A DNA stretch of 64,000 nucleotides from Sipunculus nudus (Eukaryota > Annelida > Sipuncula > Golfingiida > Sipunculidae). The notes beneath the pieces were generated by a model. The model did no database searches, was not told the DNA's origin, and saw only the letters and a program-made list of their open reading frames with translations. Where the stretch lies: positions 30,575,729 to 30,639,728 of the forward strand of contig CM049314.1 of NCBI GenBank assembly GCA_026874595.1. The letters are read 5' to 3'. Each line of letters opens with the position of its first letter. Positions within the stretch are counted from its first letter, which is position 1. Both the position numbers and the translations under genes were made by a program. Below are positions 47,843 to 58,650 of the stretch, piece by piece.

Positions 47843-49567
47843 GTACTCTCTACAGGCCACAATTTTCCAGCAATTGCTTTCAAACTTATACAGCTGGTAG
47901 AAAAGCAAAAGTCCTGGAGGCCTATTGTTTTTGGGCAATATAGGTCAAAGGTCAAGGTCAAGGTCATCAAAAGTATACAAAACGGTTTTTTCTTCATATC
48001 TTTGTTACTTTTAGGGATATCTTCTTCAAACATAGCTCATTTTAAAGGTCATTCCCAGGCCTTTCTTCTGGTGTGTAGCTCTTTCAAATTGGCCGTTACC
48101 ATGGTTACGAATTTTTGGGAAAAAATCATGATATTCGAAAATCTGGGGTCTTATTTTTCTAACTTTTTCATTTTTAAAGCTAGAGAGGTCTAGTTTTTTG
48201 CATCAGGTAGCATTTAACAAGTACTGCAAGATTTTATTGAAAGTCTCGCGATATCTCGTATAATATCTCGTCAAACGAGATATTTCGAGATTTCAGTAAT
48301 CTTGCCCTGGAGGTTACAGTTTTGCAGGAATCTTTTTGAAACTGACATATCGTAAGTCCTACACTATTATCTCGAAATCAATTTTTCATTTTTTTAATTC
48401 GGCCGCTAGGGGGCGCTGGGTGCAAACCTCTCCAACATATCATGTTTTGGCAATATCTCCAAAACTGTGAGCCTCAATTACATAAACTATAGCTTATTTT
48501 CATCCTCTGAGTCTTTCTGAATCCTGGAGTAGTCATTTCGACTCAATCTTGAGTCACTTTGTCAGTGTGTCCGTCTGTTTCTCAGTTGTCCTCAAATCCG
48601 CTTGCTTGCCGGTTCTTGCGTCTCACATATAGCGTTCTACAGGACACAGATTTGAAACAATCCTTTTCAAACTATTACATCTTATGTCTTACACTATTAT
48701 CTCGAAACCGATTTTTCATTTTCCAGAATTGGCCGCTAGGGGGCGGTGCACTCAAACTTGCACAACATATCATTTTTTGGCCATATCTCCAAAACTATAA
48801 ACCTAATTTACATAAACTATAGCTTATTTTCTTCCTCTGGGTCTTTCAAAAAACCTGGTGTATTCATTTGGTCTTAATCTTGAGTCACTTTGTCTGTGTG
48901 TCCGTCTGTTTCTCAGTTGTCCTCAAATCCGCTTGCTTGCCGGTTCTTGCGTCTCACATATAGCATTCTACAGGCCACAGTTTTGAAAGAATCCTTTTAA
49001 AACTATTACATCTTATGTCTTACACTAATATCTCGAAACGGATTTTTCGTTTTCCAGAATTGGCCGCTAGGGGGCGGTGCACTCAAACTTGCACAACATA
49101 TCATTTTTGGCCCTTTCTCCAAAACTATAAACCTCATTTACATAAACTACAGCTTATTATCTTCCTCTGAGGTTTCTTCATAACATGATTAAGTCATCTG
49201 TTCTCAATCTTGGGTCAGTTTGTCAGTATGTTTGTCTGTTTGTCAGTTGTCCTCAATTTCGCCTGCTTCCTGGTTCTTGCGTCTCACATGTAGCATTCTA
49301 CTGGCCACAGTTTTGCAGGAATCGTTTTGTAAATTACACTTGCCATATATAGTGATGATATCTGAAAGTCCTATGTTTATTATTCAAATAAGTCAAAGGT
49401 CAAGGTCAAGGTGACCAAAATATATCAAAATCTTATTATCTTTAGAACTTTGTTAATATTGGTCCTTTCTTCACAAACTATGTATTATTTTCTTTCACTT
49501 TGACACTGCTCGTTCATCTGACTAACTTTACATCATTTCCGGCAAGCGCGTGACCTCAGGTCATCTA

Positions 49568-49568
<1 letters not shown>
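47843..49568 (+). repeat. Basic unit of the right edge (C, A x3, B)
   Basis: Module C has AGGTCAAAGGTCA at 47942. Three A monomers have motifs at 48401, 48731 and 49062. The B module ends in CTAG at 49565-49568. The module sequence is c2-like, so this unit is related to c2 but lacks block D. Confidence 0.87.
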
Positions 49569-49609
<41 letters not shown>

Positions 49610-51331
49610 GTACTCTCTACAGGCCACAATTTTCCAGCAATTGCTTTCAAACTTATACAGCTGGTAGACAAGCAAAAGTCCTCAGGGCCTATTGTTTTTG
49701 GGCAATATAGGTCAAAGGTCAAGGTCAAGGTCATCAAAAGTATACAAAATGGTTTTTTCTTCATATCTTTGTTACTTTTAGGGATATCTTCTTCAAACAT
49801 AGCTCATTTTAAAGGACATTCCCAGGCCTTTCTTCTGGTGTGTAGCTCTTTCAAATTGGCCGTTACCATGGTTACGAATTTTTGGGAAAAAATCATGATA
49901 TTCTGAAATAAGGGGTCTTATTTTTCTAACTTTGTCATTTTTAAAGCTAGAGAGGTCTAGTTTTTTTGCATCAGGTAGCATTTAACAAGTACTGCAAGAT
50001 TTTATTAAAAGTCTCGCGATATCTCGTATAATATCTCGTCAAACGAGATATTTCGAGATTTCAGTAATCTTGCCCTGGAGGTTACAGTTTTGGTGGAATC
50101 TTTTTGAAACTGACATATCGTAAGTCCTACACTATTATCTCGAAATCAATTTTTCATTTTTTCAATTCGGCCGCTAGGGGGCGCTGGGTGCAAACCTCTC
50201 CAACATATCATGTTTTGGCAATATCTCCAAAACTGTGAGCCTCAATTACATAAACTATAGCTTATTTTCATCCTCTGAGTCTTTCTGAATCCTGGAGTAG
50301 TCATTTCGACTCAATCTTGAGTCACTTTGTCAGTGTGTCCGTCTGTTTCTCAGTTGTCCTCAAATCCGCTTGCTTGCAGGTTCTTGCGTCTCACATATAG
50401 CGTTCTACAGGACACAGTTTTGAAAGAATCCTTTTCAAACTATTAAATCTTATGTCTTACACTATTATCTCGAAACAGATTTTTCATTTTCCAGAATTGG
50501 CCGCTAGGGGGCGGTGCACTCAAACTTGCACAACATATCATTTTTTGGCCATATCTCCAAAACTATAAACCTAATTTACATAAACTATAGCTTATTTTCT
50601 TCCTCTGGGTCTTTCAAAAAACCTGGTGTATTCATTTGGTCTCAATCTTGAGTCACTTTGTCTGTGTGTCCGTCTGTTTCTCAGTTGTCCTCAAATCCGC
50701 TTGCTTGCCGGTTCTTGCGTCTCACATATAGCATTCTACAGGCCACAGTTTTGAAAGAATCCTTTTAAAACTATTACATCTTATGTCTTACACCAATATC
50801 TCGAAACGGATTTTTCATTTTCCAGAATTGGCCGCTAGGGGGCGGTGCACTCAAACTTGCACAACATATCATTTTTTGGCCATATCTCCAAAACTATAAA
50901 CCTCATTTACATAAACTACAGCTTATTATCTTCCTCTGAGGTTTCTTCATAACATGATTTAGTCATCTGTTCTCAATCTTGGGTTAGTTTGTCAGTATGT
51001 TTGTCTGTTTGTCAGTTGTCCTCAATTTCGCCTGCTTCCTGGTTCTTGCGTCTCACATGTTGCATTCTACTGGCCACAGTTTTGCAGGAATCGTTTTGTA
51101 AATTACACTTGTCATATATCGTGATGATATCTGGAAGCCCTATGTTTATTATTCAAATAAGATCAAGGTCAAGGTGATCAAAATATATCAAAATCTTATT
51201 TTCTTTAGAACTTTGTTAATATTGCTTCTTTCTTCACAAACTATGGATTATTTTCTTTCACTTTGACACTGCTCGTTTATCTGACTAACTTTACATCATT
51301 TCCGGCAAGCGCGTGACCTCAGGTCATCTAG
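49569..51331 (+). repeat. Basic unit of the right edge (C, A x3, B)
   Basis: About eight TGTC repeats open the unit. The half-site cluster is at 49709, A motifs are at 50169, 50499 and 50830, and CTAG is at 51328-51331. The B module has lost several bases of the AAAGGTCAAGG cluster near 51160. Confidence 0.87.
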
Positions 51332-53029
51332 TTTGTCTGTTTGTCTGTCTGTGTACTCTCTACAGGCCACAATTTTGCAGCAATTGCTTTTAAACTTACA
51401 CAGCTGATAGACAAGCAAAAGTCCTCGAGGCCTATTGTTATTGGGCGACATAGGTCCAAGGTCAAGGTCAAGTTCATCAAAACTTCTCAAAACGGTTTTT
51501 TCTTCATATCTTTGTAACTGTTAGTGGTATCTTCTTCAAACATAGCTCATTTTAAACGTCATTCCCAGGCCTTTCTTCTGGTGTGTAGCTCTTTCAAATT
51601 TGTCGTAACCATGGTTACGCATTTTGGGGAAAAAGTCATGATATTCTGAAATAAGGGGTCTTATTTTTCTAACTTTGTCCGTTTTAAAGCTAGAGAGGTC
51701 TAGTTTTTTGCATCAGGTAGCATTTAACAAGTACTGGAAGATTTTATTAAAAGTCTTGCGATATCTCGTATAATATCTCGTCAAACGAGATATTTCGAGA
51801 TTTCAGTAATCTTGCCCTGGAGGCCACAGTTTTGCAGGAATCTTTTTGAAACTGGCATATCTTAAGTCCTACACTATTATCTCGAAATCAATTTTTCATT
51901 TTTTTAATTCGGCCGCTAGGTGGCGCTGTATGCAAACCTCTCCAACATATCGTGTTTTGGCAATATCTCCAAAATTATAAGCCTCAATTACAAAAACTAT
52001 AGTTTATTTTTTCATCTAAGTCTTCTTCATGAACTCGTTTAGTCATCTGGTCTCAATCTTGTGTCAATTTGTCTGTGTGTCCGTCTGTTTCTCAGTTGTC
52101 CTCAAATCTGCTTGCTTGCCGGTTCTTGCGTCTCACATATAGCATTCTACAGGACACAGTTTTGAAAGAATCCTTTTAAAACTATTACATCTTATGTCTT
52201 ACACTAATATCTCGAAACCTATTTTTCATTTTCCAGAATTGGCCGCTAGGGGGCGCTGCACTCAAACTTGCACAACATATCATTTTTTGGCCATATCTCC
52301 AAAACTATAAACCTCATTTACATAAACTATAGCTTATTTTCTTCCTCTGGGTCTTTCCAAAATTCTGGTGTATCCATTTGGTCTCAATCTTGAGTCACTT
52401 TGTATGTGTGTTCGTCTGTTTCTCAGTTGTCCTCAAATTCGCTTGCTTGCCGGTTTTTGCGTCTCACATATAGCATTCTACAGGCCACAGTTTTGAAAGA
52501 ATCCTTTTAAAACTATTACATCTTATGTCTTACACTAATATCTCGAAATCGATTTTTCATTTTCCAGAATTGGCCGCCAGGGGGCTGTGCACTCAAACTT
52601 GCACAACATATCATTTTTTGGCCATATCTCCAAAATTATTAACCTCATTTACATAAACTATAGCTTATTCTCTTCCTCTGAGGTTTTTACATAACATGTT
52701 TACGTCATCTGTTCTCAATCTTGGGTCAGTTTGTCAGTATGTTTGTCTGTTTGTCAGTTGTCCTCAATTTCGCCTGCTTGCCGGTTCTTGCGTCTCACAT
52801 GTAGCATTCTACTGGCCACAGTTTTGCAGGAATCGTTTTGTAAATTACACTTGTCATATATCGTGATGATATCTGGAAGTCCTATGCTTATTATTCAAAT
52901 AAGTCAAAGGTCAAGGTCAAGGTGATAGAAATATATCAAAATCTTATTCTCTTTAGAACTTTGTTAATATTGGTTCTTTCTTCACAAACTATATCATTTC
53001 CGGCAAGCGTGTGACCTCAGGTCATCTAG
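51332..53029 (+). repeat. Basic unit of the right edge with shortened B module
   Basis: Module C is diverged (GGTCCAAGGTCAAGGTCAAG near 51452). A motifs are at 51911 (GGCCGCTAGGTGGCGCTG), 52241 and 52572. The B module lacks about 55 bp between CACAAACTAT and ATCATTTCCGGC near 52992. CTAG is at 53026-53029. Confidence 0.85.
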
Positions 53030-54437
53030 TCTGTTTGTTTGTCTGTCCGTCTGTCTGTCTGTGTACTCTCTACAGGCCACAATTTTCCAGCAATTGCTTT
53101 CAAACTTATACAGCTAGTAGACAAGCAAAAGTCCTGGAGGCCTATTGTTTTTGGGCATTATAGGTCAAATGTCAAGGTCAAGGTCATCAAAAGTATGCAA
53201 AACGGTTTTTTGTTCATATCTGTGTTAATATTGGTCGTATCTACTTCAGCAGTAGCTCATTTTAATCGTCATTCCAAGGCCTGTCTTCTGGTGTGTAGCT
53301 GACTCAATTTGCGGTCACCATGGTAACGCATTTTTGGGGAAAATCGCTGATATTTTTCTAAATTTGTCAGTTTTAAAGCTACAGAGGTCTAGATTTTTGC
53401 TTTAGGTAGCATTCACCTAGTACTACAAGATTCTATTAAGAGTCTTGCAATATCTCGTATAATGTCTCGTCAAACGAGATATTACCAGATTTCAGTAATC
53501 TTGCCCTGGAGGCCACAGTTTTGCAGGAATCTTTTTGAAACTGACATATCGTAAGTCCTACACTATTATCTCGAAATCAATTTTTCATTTTTCGAATTCG
53601 GCCGCTAGGGGGCGCTGGGTGCAAACCTCTCCAACATATCATGTTTTGGCAATATCTCCAAAATTATAAGCCTCAATTACAAAAACCACAGTTTATTTTT
53701 TTCCTCTAAGTCTTCTCCATAAACTCGTTTAGTCATCTGGTCTCAATCTTGTGTCACTTTGTCTGTGTGTCCGTCTGTTTCTCCCTTGTCCTCAAATCCG
53801 CTTGCTTGCCGGTTCTTGCGTCTCACATATAGCATTCTACAGGCCACAGTTTTGAAAGAATCTTTTTAAAACTATTACATCTTATGTCTTACACTAATAT
53901 CTCGAAACCGATTTTTCATTTTCCAGAATTGGCCGCTAGGGGGCGGTGCACTCAAACTTGCACAACATATCATTTTTTGGCCATATCTCCAAAACTATTA
54001 ACCTCATTTACATAAACTATAGCTTATTATCTTCCTCTGAGGTTTTTTCAGAATATGATTAAGTCATCTGTTCTCAATCTTGGGTCAGTTTGTCAGTATG
54101 TTTGTCTGTTTGTCAGTTGTCCTCAATTTCGCCTGCTTCCTGGTTCTTGCGTCTCACATGTAGCATTCTACTGGCCACAGTTTTGCAGGAATCGTTTTGT
54201 AAATTACACTTGTCATATATCGTGATGATATCTGGAAGTCCTATGTTTATTATTCAATAAGTCAAAGGTCAAGGTCAAGGTGATAAAAATATATCAAAAT
54301 CTTATTTTCTTTAGAACTTTGTTAATATTGGTTCTTTCTTCACAAACTATGGATTGTTTTCTTTCACTTTGACACTGCTCGTTCATCTGACTAACTTTAC
54401 ATCATTTCCGGCAAGCGCGTGACCTCAGGTCATCTAG
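53030..54437 (+). repeat. Last unit of the array, c0 subtype
   Basis: This unit is C (c0 subtype, matching 4490-5059), A x2 (motifs at 53600 and 53931) and a full B. It ends at CTAG 54434-54437. Position 54438 onward is not array sequence. The module C start CTGTCTGTGTACTCTC is absent after this end. Confidence 0.88.
54408..54437 (+). mobile_element. Terminal 3' end of the array: palindrome plus CTAG
   Basis: TTCCGGCAAGCGCG is followed by TGACCTCAGGTCA and then T-CTAG. After it the sequence becomes unique (TTTGTTTTTCAGTTCAGG). The host base following CTAG is T. Helitrons characteristically end in CTRR preceded by a small hairpin and are followed by T. The signature fits, but the stem is short (5 bp around a 3-base loop). 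Confidence 0.5.
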
Positions 54438-57050
54438 TTTGTTTTTCAGTTCAGGTGACATGATGGGGATGATGTCATTACTGTCATTGTCACAGAACAT
54501 GGACTTTGTCATAGTTTCATGTTGACAAGGCTCAAAGCATGTTTTATATTTTCATTCAGCAAATTCCATTCCTTGGGGGGGGGGGGACGTTTTCTTTAAT
54601 CTGTAAAGATGTAAACAGTAAGATTTGGTAGCCCTACAGTCAGTCGTTGTCTTTGTATATGTTTATTTCGGACATCTATGAGGGCATTGAATTTAAGATA
54701 TAGCGGGATTTAAAGGATGAAGCCCCATCAAAAGGCAGATGGGGGAGGGGGGGAGCTATTATGTTTACAAAATTCATTTATATGATTTAATTTGCTACAT
54801 AAGGCAGCAAACAGAACAACTTTGCAGAACAATTCTGACCCCCCCCCCCCCCGCCCCGATAAAAGATTCTTAATTTTGATATTCAGAAAGTTACCAAACA
54901 TAAGTTCAAGCCTTTGCGGCATTTTTTAAAGATAAAATTATGAGAATTTCATTTGTTTTTAGCTGTTTAGGAAATCAAGTTTTTTTTATTATAATATTAT
55001 CCGCTGTCCTGATCATATGAAATTATTATAAAAAAATCTGTAATTAAGAGGTGTCTGAGAATGTTGAAAATACCTTTTCATCAGTCCATAAAAATTGGGG
55101 TAGTAGGTACATGCAAACAGATTCATTTTATGATTCTATATTTTATAGTTTACTGAGCTATTTATCTTTTTTTTTCTCCTACTCGGGTGGGGGGGGGGGA
55201 TGGGGGGATTCCCGTTATTTCCTGTAATAGGATAATTATCATAAACGGATGCACTCTCAGCATTATATTTTGCATGGATATTAGGCCTATTACTATTGTA
55301 TAATATATGGTCTATCATTTAAGTATATATTATTGTCATTATGGATATTTAATCTATCTATATATTTTGGTCTATCATTACTTTCAACACATTTATATTT
55401 GATGATTTAAAATAACAGTTGTGTATACAATTAAGTTTCACCAGCTGTTGACTAAGTCCTCCGGACTCTATCCGATCATCTTTGTCGAATGTTCACGTCT
55501 TTTGTAGAGATCACGCGATCAGTTGAGAAAAATTCTTCCTGGTATTAGACGTCTGCTCCCAAAAGTTTAATGTGACGTCATAAATTTACGCCATAATAGA
55601 TCCGCAAGTAGCGTTCGCAGGTCCCGTCAGGGTACAAAATAGTTTTACTCTTCACCAACAGATAGCGCCTACTACCGGGCCCTCACGTATTTTTTTTATT
55701 TATTTTAACTTCTCCGGAGGCGCCTTTCATCTACTTTCCAGATCAACGTTAATAACACCCCCAGACAAATAAATTACAATTTAAATTATGATTTTAAACA
55801 AGAAATTTCAAGTGAACATTCTTAAATTACATTTTATGATTTAAATATAGTTCCCTGCTGTTTCCTGTTCTTTATCTTTCACAACAGTCACAGAGACTTT
55901 TTTAAATTATGTTTTCCATGTTTTATTAAGGATGACTTTCTGTGAGTACACCTCACCATGATATGTACATGCAGCCTGGTTAAAGCATGGTTTGTGTAAA
56001 TAACTCTGTGAGTATATAGAGATTATAATTATGAGTCTTTGCCTGTTGCAGTTGAAGGGATTGTGTGCATCAATACAAAAAAATCCTAAACTAAAAGTTT
56101 CTCCATGTGTTACAATTTATTCAATCTATTTTCACTTATTTATTTGACATGTATTGATGCATGGTATCACATATAATTATTATTGTAGCCCTTTATTAAA
56201 CCATTTTCTGCTCCATCCTCTCATATTTATTTTTCCTCTTCTTAATTTATCTCATAAAATCCCCTTTTCTTGTTAAAAATACAAATATAACCCCTGTAGA
56301 AAAGGGCCTAAAATATTGGACAGAATATACTCCACCGGTCTGTATGTGTGTGTATCTTTTGTCAGGTCGTAGAGTTAGTTGTCACGCAAACAACTAAACT
56401 GCATGTGCTGCCGTCTGTGGCGGACATCGGTACTGAGGTATGGATCATTCATGCCAGGTGATGCCTCAGTCTTGACAGGCTATTAAATTGACCTATTAAC
56501 ATTCCAGGTGTGCTAAATATACAAGAAGTATAGTGTTTTCTCCTTAGGATATTAAGGTTTGCGCCAATATTTCCTGATAATTTCATTTGGTTACTCCTGT
56601 CCAAATTTTGAAAAAAAAAAATTCACCGGACGCTGATAGTGGGGCAAATATAAACATATATATGTGGTCGCAAAATGAACCATTTGCGTGAGGTAATGCA
56701 CATCTTACTAGTATTAAAATGTTTATGTAACTTTAAGCCTCAATTCTTCACTTCTGCTTGTCCTCAAGTACCTTTTGTATAGAGCTCACGGTGATGCTGT
56801 ATCAGTTGGCATGGAGATTGCACGGTTAAATTTATTGTATGTTCTATATAAATAATTTTCAGTTCACTTGTTTATTGTGACGTAGATTTGCTGAAACCTC
56901 TGTACACTCGGCAGTAAACTCAGTTAATATAGCCATATCATGCCCTAAATAGCCCCGCCATATAAATCAAATGTTGACAGTGTTAAAATATACGAAGACT
57001 TTAATGACAAATTTGAACCTATCTTTAGGGTACAATTGATGCCCAATGTA
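54438..57050. other. AT-rich flank, no gene recognised
   Basis: This is the first unique sequence after the array. Open frames are short and contain homopolymer-coded runs. There are long G or C runs (54575-54586, 54741-54753, 54839-54852, 55187-55206) and one full CRE-type palindrome TGACGTCA at 55573-55580. A somewhat GC-richer patch lies at 55440-55730. I see no splice-consistent coding exon. Confidence 0.6.
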
Positions 57051-57058
57051 GCTGTAAG

Positions 57059-57083
57059 TATATATATATATATATATATATAA

Positions 57084-57117
<34 letters not shown>
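57059..57117. repeat. (TA)n then (TG)n microsatellite
   Basis: About 12 TA repeats (57059-57082) lead through AAATATATA into about 13 TG repeats (57091-57117). Open frames over it (Y-I and C-V runs) are artefacts. Confidence 0.95.
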
Positions 57118-57121
<4 letters not shown>

Positions 57122-57127
57122 ATCAGA

Positions 57128-57300
57128 CATGGGGTATTCGTATTCTGTATTCGTACTCATTTTATTCGAATACAGATATTTTCAGTATTCGTATTCGAAT
57201 ACATTTGTAAAAAGTACAAAAGCATTTGTATTTGTATTTAAATACATTGCAGAAGTATTCACATTCATGAATATTTTTCATGAATACATGCAGTATACAT
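57128..57300. repeat. ATTCGAATAC-rich self-complementary tract
   Basis: Repeated words TATTCGTATTC, ATTCGAATAC and TTTGTATTTGTATTTAAATAC are followed by CATTCATGAATA and TTCATGAATAC. The segment is rich in short palindromes. Similar tracts occur at ends of some DNA transposons, but no terminal repeats or target duplication could be fixed here. Confidence 0.45.
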
Positions 57301-57444
57301 TAATGTTTTTTACCTTTTGTCCTTTATCCATTTGGAAAATGTGTCATTATTAGTGTGACTCCTGGGATAATTTGTCCTCTCTTAAGAGGGGATGTGTTAC
57401 AGGGTGACATAACAGCGGACCGAACTGTCTCGCTAGCGAAGCTT

Positions 57445-57515
57445 GCTTTACTGGCGAAGAGGTTGGAACGCCGGACATGTGCGCCACGGAAATGGGTTTC
57501 GAGACCGGGATTGGC
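57445..57515 (+). pseudogene. tRNA-like fragment, possible SINE head
   Basis: TGGCGAAGAGG (57452-57462) fits the pol III A box (TRGCNNARYGG type, one mismatch). GTTTCGAGACC (57496-57506) fits the B box GGTTCGANNCC with one mismatch. The 33-bp gap is that of a tRNA gene. The acceptor ends do not pair, so this is not an intact tRNA. It may be the head of a tRNA-derived SINE or a tRNA pseudogene. Confidence 0.35.
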
Positions 57516-57899
57516 CCAGTATTTTCCCTGCACAATTTGTCTTCGTAACACTCAGCACATTTACCAAACCGAATATCACATACACAGCAAACCGAGCAGT
57601 TAATGTAATATTACATGAATCGCAAGATGAATACGTGAATTGGAAGTTTGATTTTACAATGACAAATTTTAAATCACACTCTTTTTTAAAAGTTTTACAA
57701 CAATGGAATAGTTTGTGTTACTTTGCTGGGCATGGTTCTGGAACATTAACTGTGCAGGGTTGAGCGAGGGATACAAAGATTTTTGCTGAGTGGGGTCGAA
57801 TGTGGGTTGACATAAGCAGAGTAGTAACTTAATAGTTTAAATGTGATTTTAAAATGGAAAACTTATTAATGTAACATTAATGAATTTATATATAGAGAG

Positions 57900-58640
57900 T
57901 ATATATAGGCACCAGCCCTTCCCAAGCTGTTATGATGGACGGTAGAACATCAGGTCCATATACTTTTACGACGGAGGTCCCCAGGGCTCCGTTTAAGACC
58001 TCTATTGTTCACTAATTATTTACAATCTCATATATTATCAGTACATGGCTGTTCTTTTCATAATTATGCGGATGACTTTGAACTGTCAATAAGTAGTCAA
58101 CCAGGTGATTTTAGCGCTGCCGAGTTTCAGCATACAGGGTTGTATTGAGAATGTACTGTCATGAATGACCAGCAACAAGTTTAAAGTGAATCCGCTAAGG
58201 CTGAAGTTATGCCTGCCGTCTAGGGATGGTTGACAGTCAGTTTATAAGCGTTGGTGTCCGCACTGTTCCTCTTAAAAATCCCGTGAAGTATGTCGATATA
58301 ATATTTCATCTGAACCTTTCACTGCATGATTATATCAGTAGTATATGTCATGTGCCTTTCTCGAGCCCCGCCCTTAATTTACATCCGGCGTTCTTCTCTA
58401 CTAACACGTGCAGTCAGCTCCTTTCCGCCAAAGGAATATCTCGCCTAAATTACTGTATTTAATTTATTACTGTGTTTCCTGCAGAGCAAGTCTCGAGGCT
58501 GCAGATAGTTCAGAATAATACTACAAGCCTCATTCGATGGCTCACTTCAATCATATTTGTGCGAATAACTGATTACCTATCGAACTCTGCGTACGCTGGT
58601 GGAAGTACCAAATTGTAATATGAAAGCTGGTGAACGTTTT
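57900..58640 (+). pseudogene. Decayed non-LTR retrotransposon reverse transcriptase (CR1/L2/Jockey-like)
   Basis: The frame at 57942-58143 encodes a stretch ending NYADDFELSIS. The YADD catalytic block is at 58065-58076, preceded by a damaged counterpart of the PQGS-GPLLF motif (57975-58005). A second frame (58226-58459) ends in SRLNYC, matching the family's SRLDYCN block. A third piece at 58499-58546 reads LQIVQNNTTSLIRWLT and a fourth at 58573-58617 begins LPIEL, both as in the C-terminal part of these elements. The pieces lie in three frames with stops between, so the copy is dead. The 5' part and endonuclease were not seen. Confidence 0.75.
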
Positions 58641-58650
58641 GTTGCAGAAT

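Larger units (their letters stand above)
7004..49730 (+). promoter_or_regulatory. 25 AGGTCA direct-repeat clusters (nuclear-receptor-like)
   Basis: AGGTCAAAGGTCA followed by AGGTCAAGGTCA gives a DR1 plus further half-sites and the extended half-site TCAAGGTCA. Starts: 7004, 8784, 10424, 12175, 13913, 15554, 17305, 19043, 20793, 22901, 24537, 26288, 28026, 29776, 31884, 33524, 35262, 37012, 39120, 40760, 42511, 44249, 45999, 47942, 49709. DR1 and TCAAGGTCA are recognised by animal nuclear receptors (RXR/HNF4/COUP-type and NR5/ERR-type). In repeat DNA such words may be fortuitous. Confidence 0.4.
194..53948 (+). promoter_or_regulatory. About 80 CTCF-like motifs, one per A monomer, all on the + strand
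   Basis: The 18-base word GGCC(G/A)C(T/C)AGGGGGCG(G/C)TG closely matches the long-known animal CTCF core (CCACNAGGGGGCGC type). Starts: 194, 5060, 5391, 5722, 6053, 6384, 7463, 7790, 9243, 9574, 10883, 11213, 11543, 12633, 12964, 13294, 14372, 14703, 16013, 16343, 16673, 17763, 18094, 18424, 19502, 19833, 20164, 21249, 21580, 21907, 23360, 23691, 24996, 25326, 25656, 26746, 27077, 27407, 28485, 28816, 29147, 30232, 30563, 30890, 32343, 32674, 33983, 34313, 34643, 35721, 36052, 36383, 37468, 37799, 38126, 39579, 39910, 41219, 41549, 41879, 42969, 43300, 43630, 44708, 45039, 45370, 46455, 46786, 47116, 48401, 48731, 49062, 50169, 50499, 50830, 51911, 52241, 52572, 53600, 53931. Binding is inference. 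Confidence 0.55.
1..54437 (+). repeat. Composite satellite array built of 1.75-kb head-to-tail units
   Basis: The whole interval is made of three related modules in one orientation: C (starts with a TGTC/TGTT tract), A (331 bp, repeated) and B (ends GACCTCAGGTCATCTAG). C modules begin near 4490, 6884, 8640, 10290, 12050, 13790, 15420, 17180, 18920, 20672, 22757, 24403, 26163, 27903, 29655, 31740, 33390, 35140, 36891, 38977, 40626, 42386, 44128, 45878, 47797, 49568, 51331 and 53029, so the usual spacing is about 1.75 kb. A, B and C share internal words (GGCCACAGTTTTGCAGGAATC, GTTCTTGCGTCTCACAT), so the unit itself grew by older internal duplication. No coding sequence is apparent. The array continues beyond the left edge and ends at 54437. 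Confidence 0.93.

Noticed and set aside
1-54437. Centromere assignment
   Set aside because: Higher-order organisation and homogenisation are compatible with a centromere, but the window contains no independent evidence for it.
57355-57420. Polypurine tract and LTR start (AAGAGGGGATGTGTTACAGG)
   Set aside because: The layout recalls the 3' end of an LTR element, but no second LTR, primer-binding site or upstream integrase could be found.
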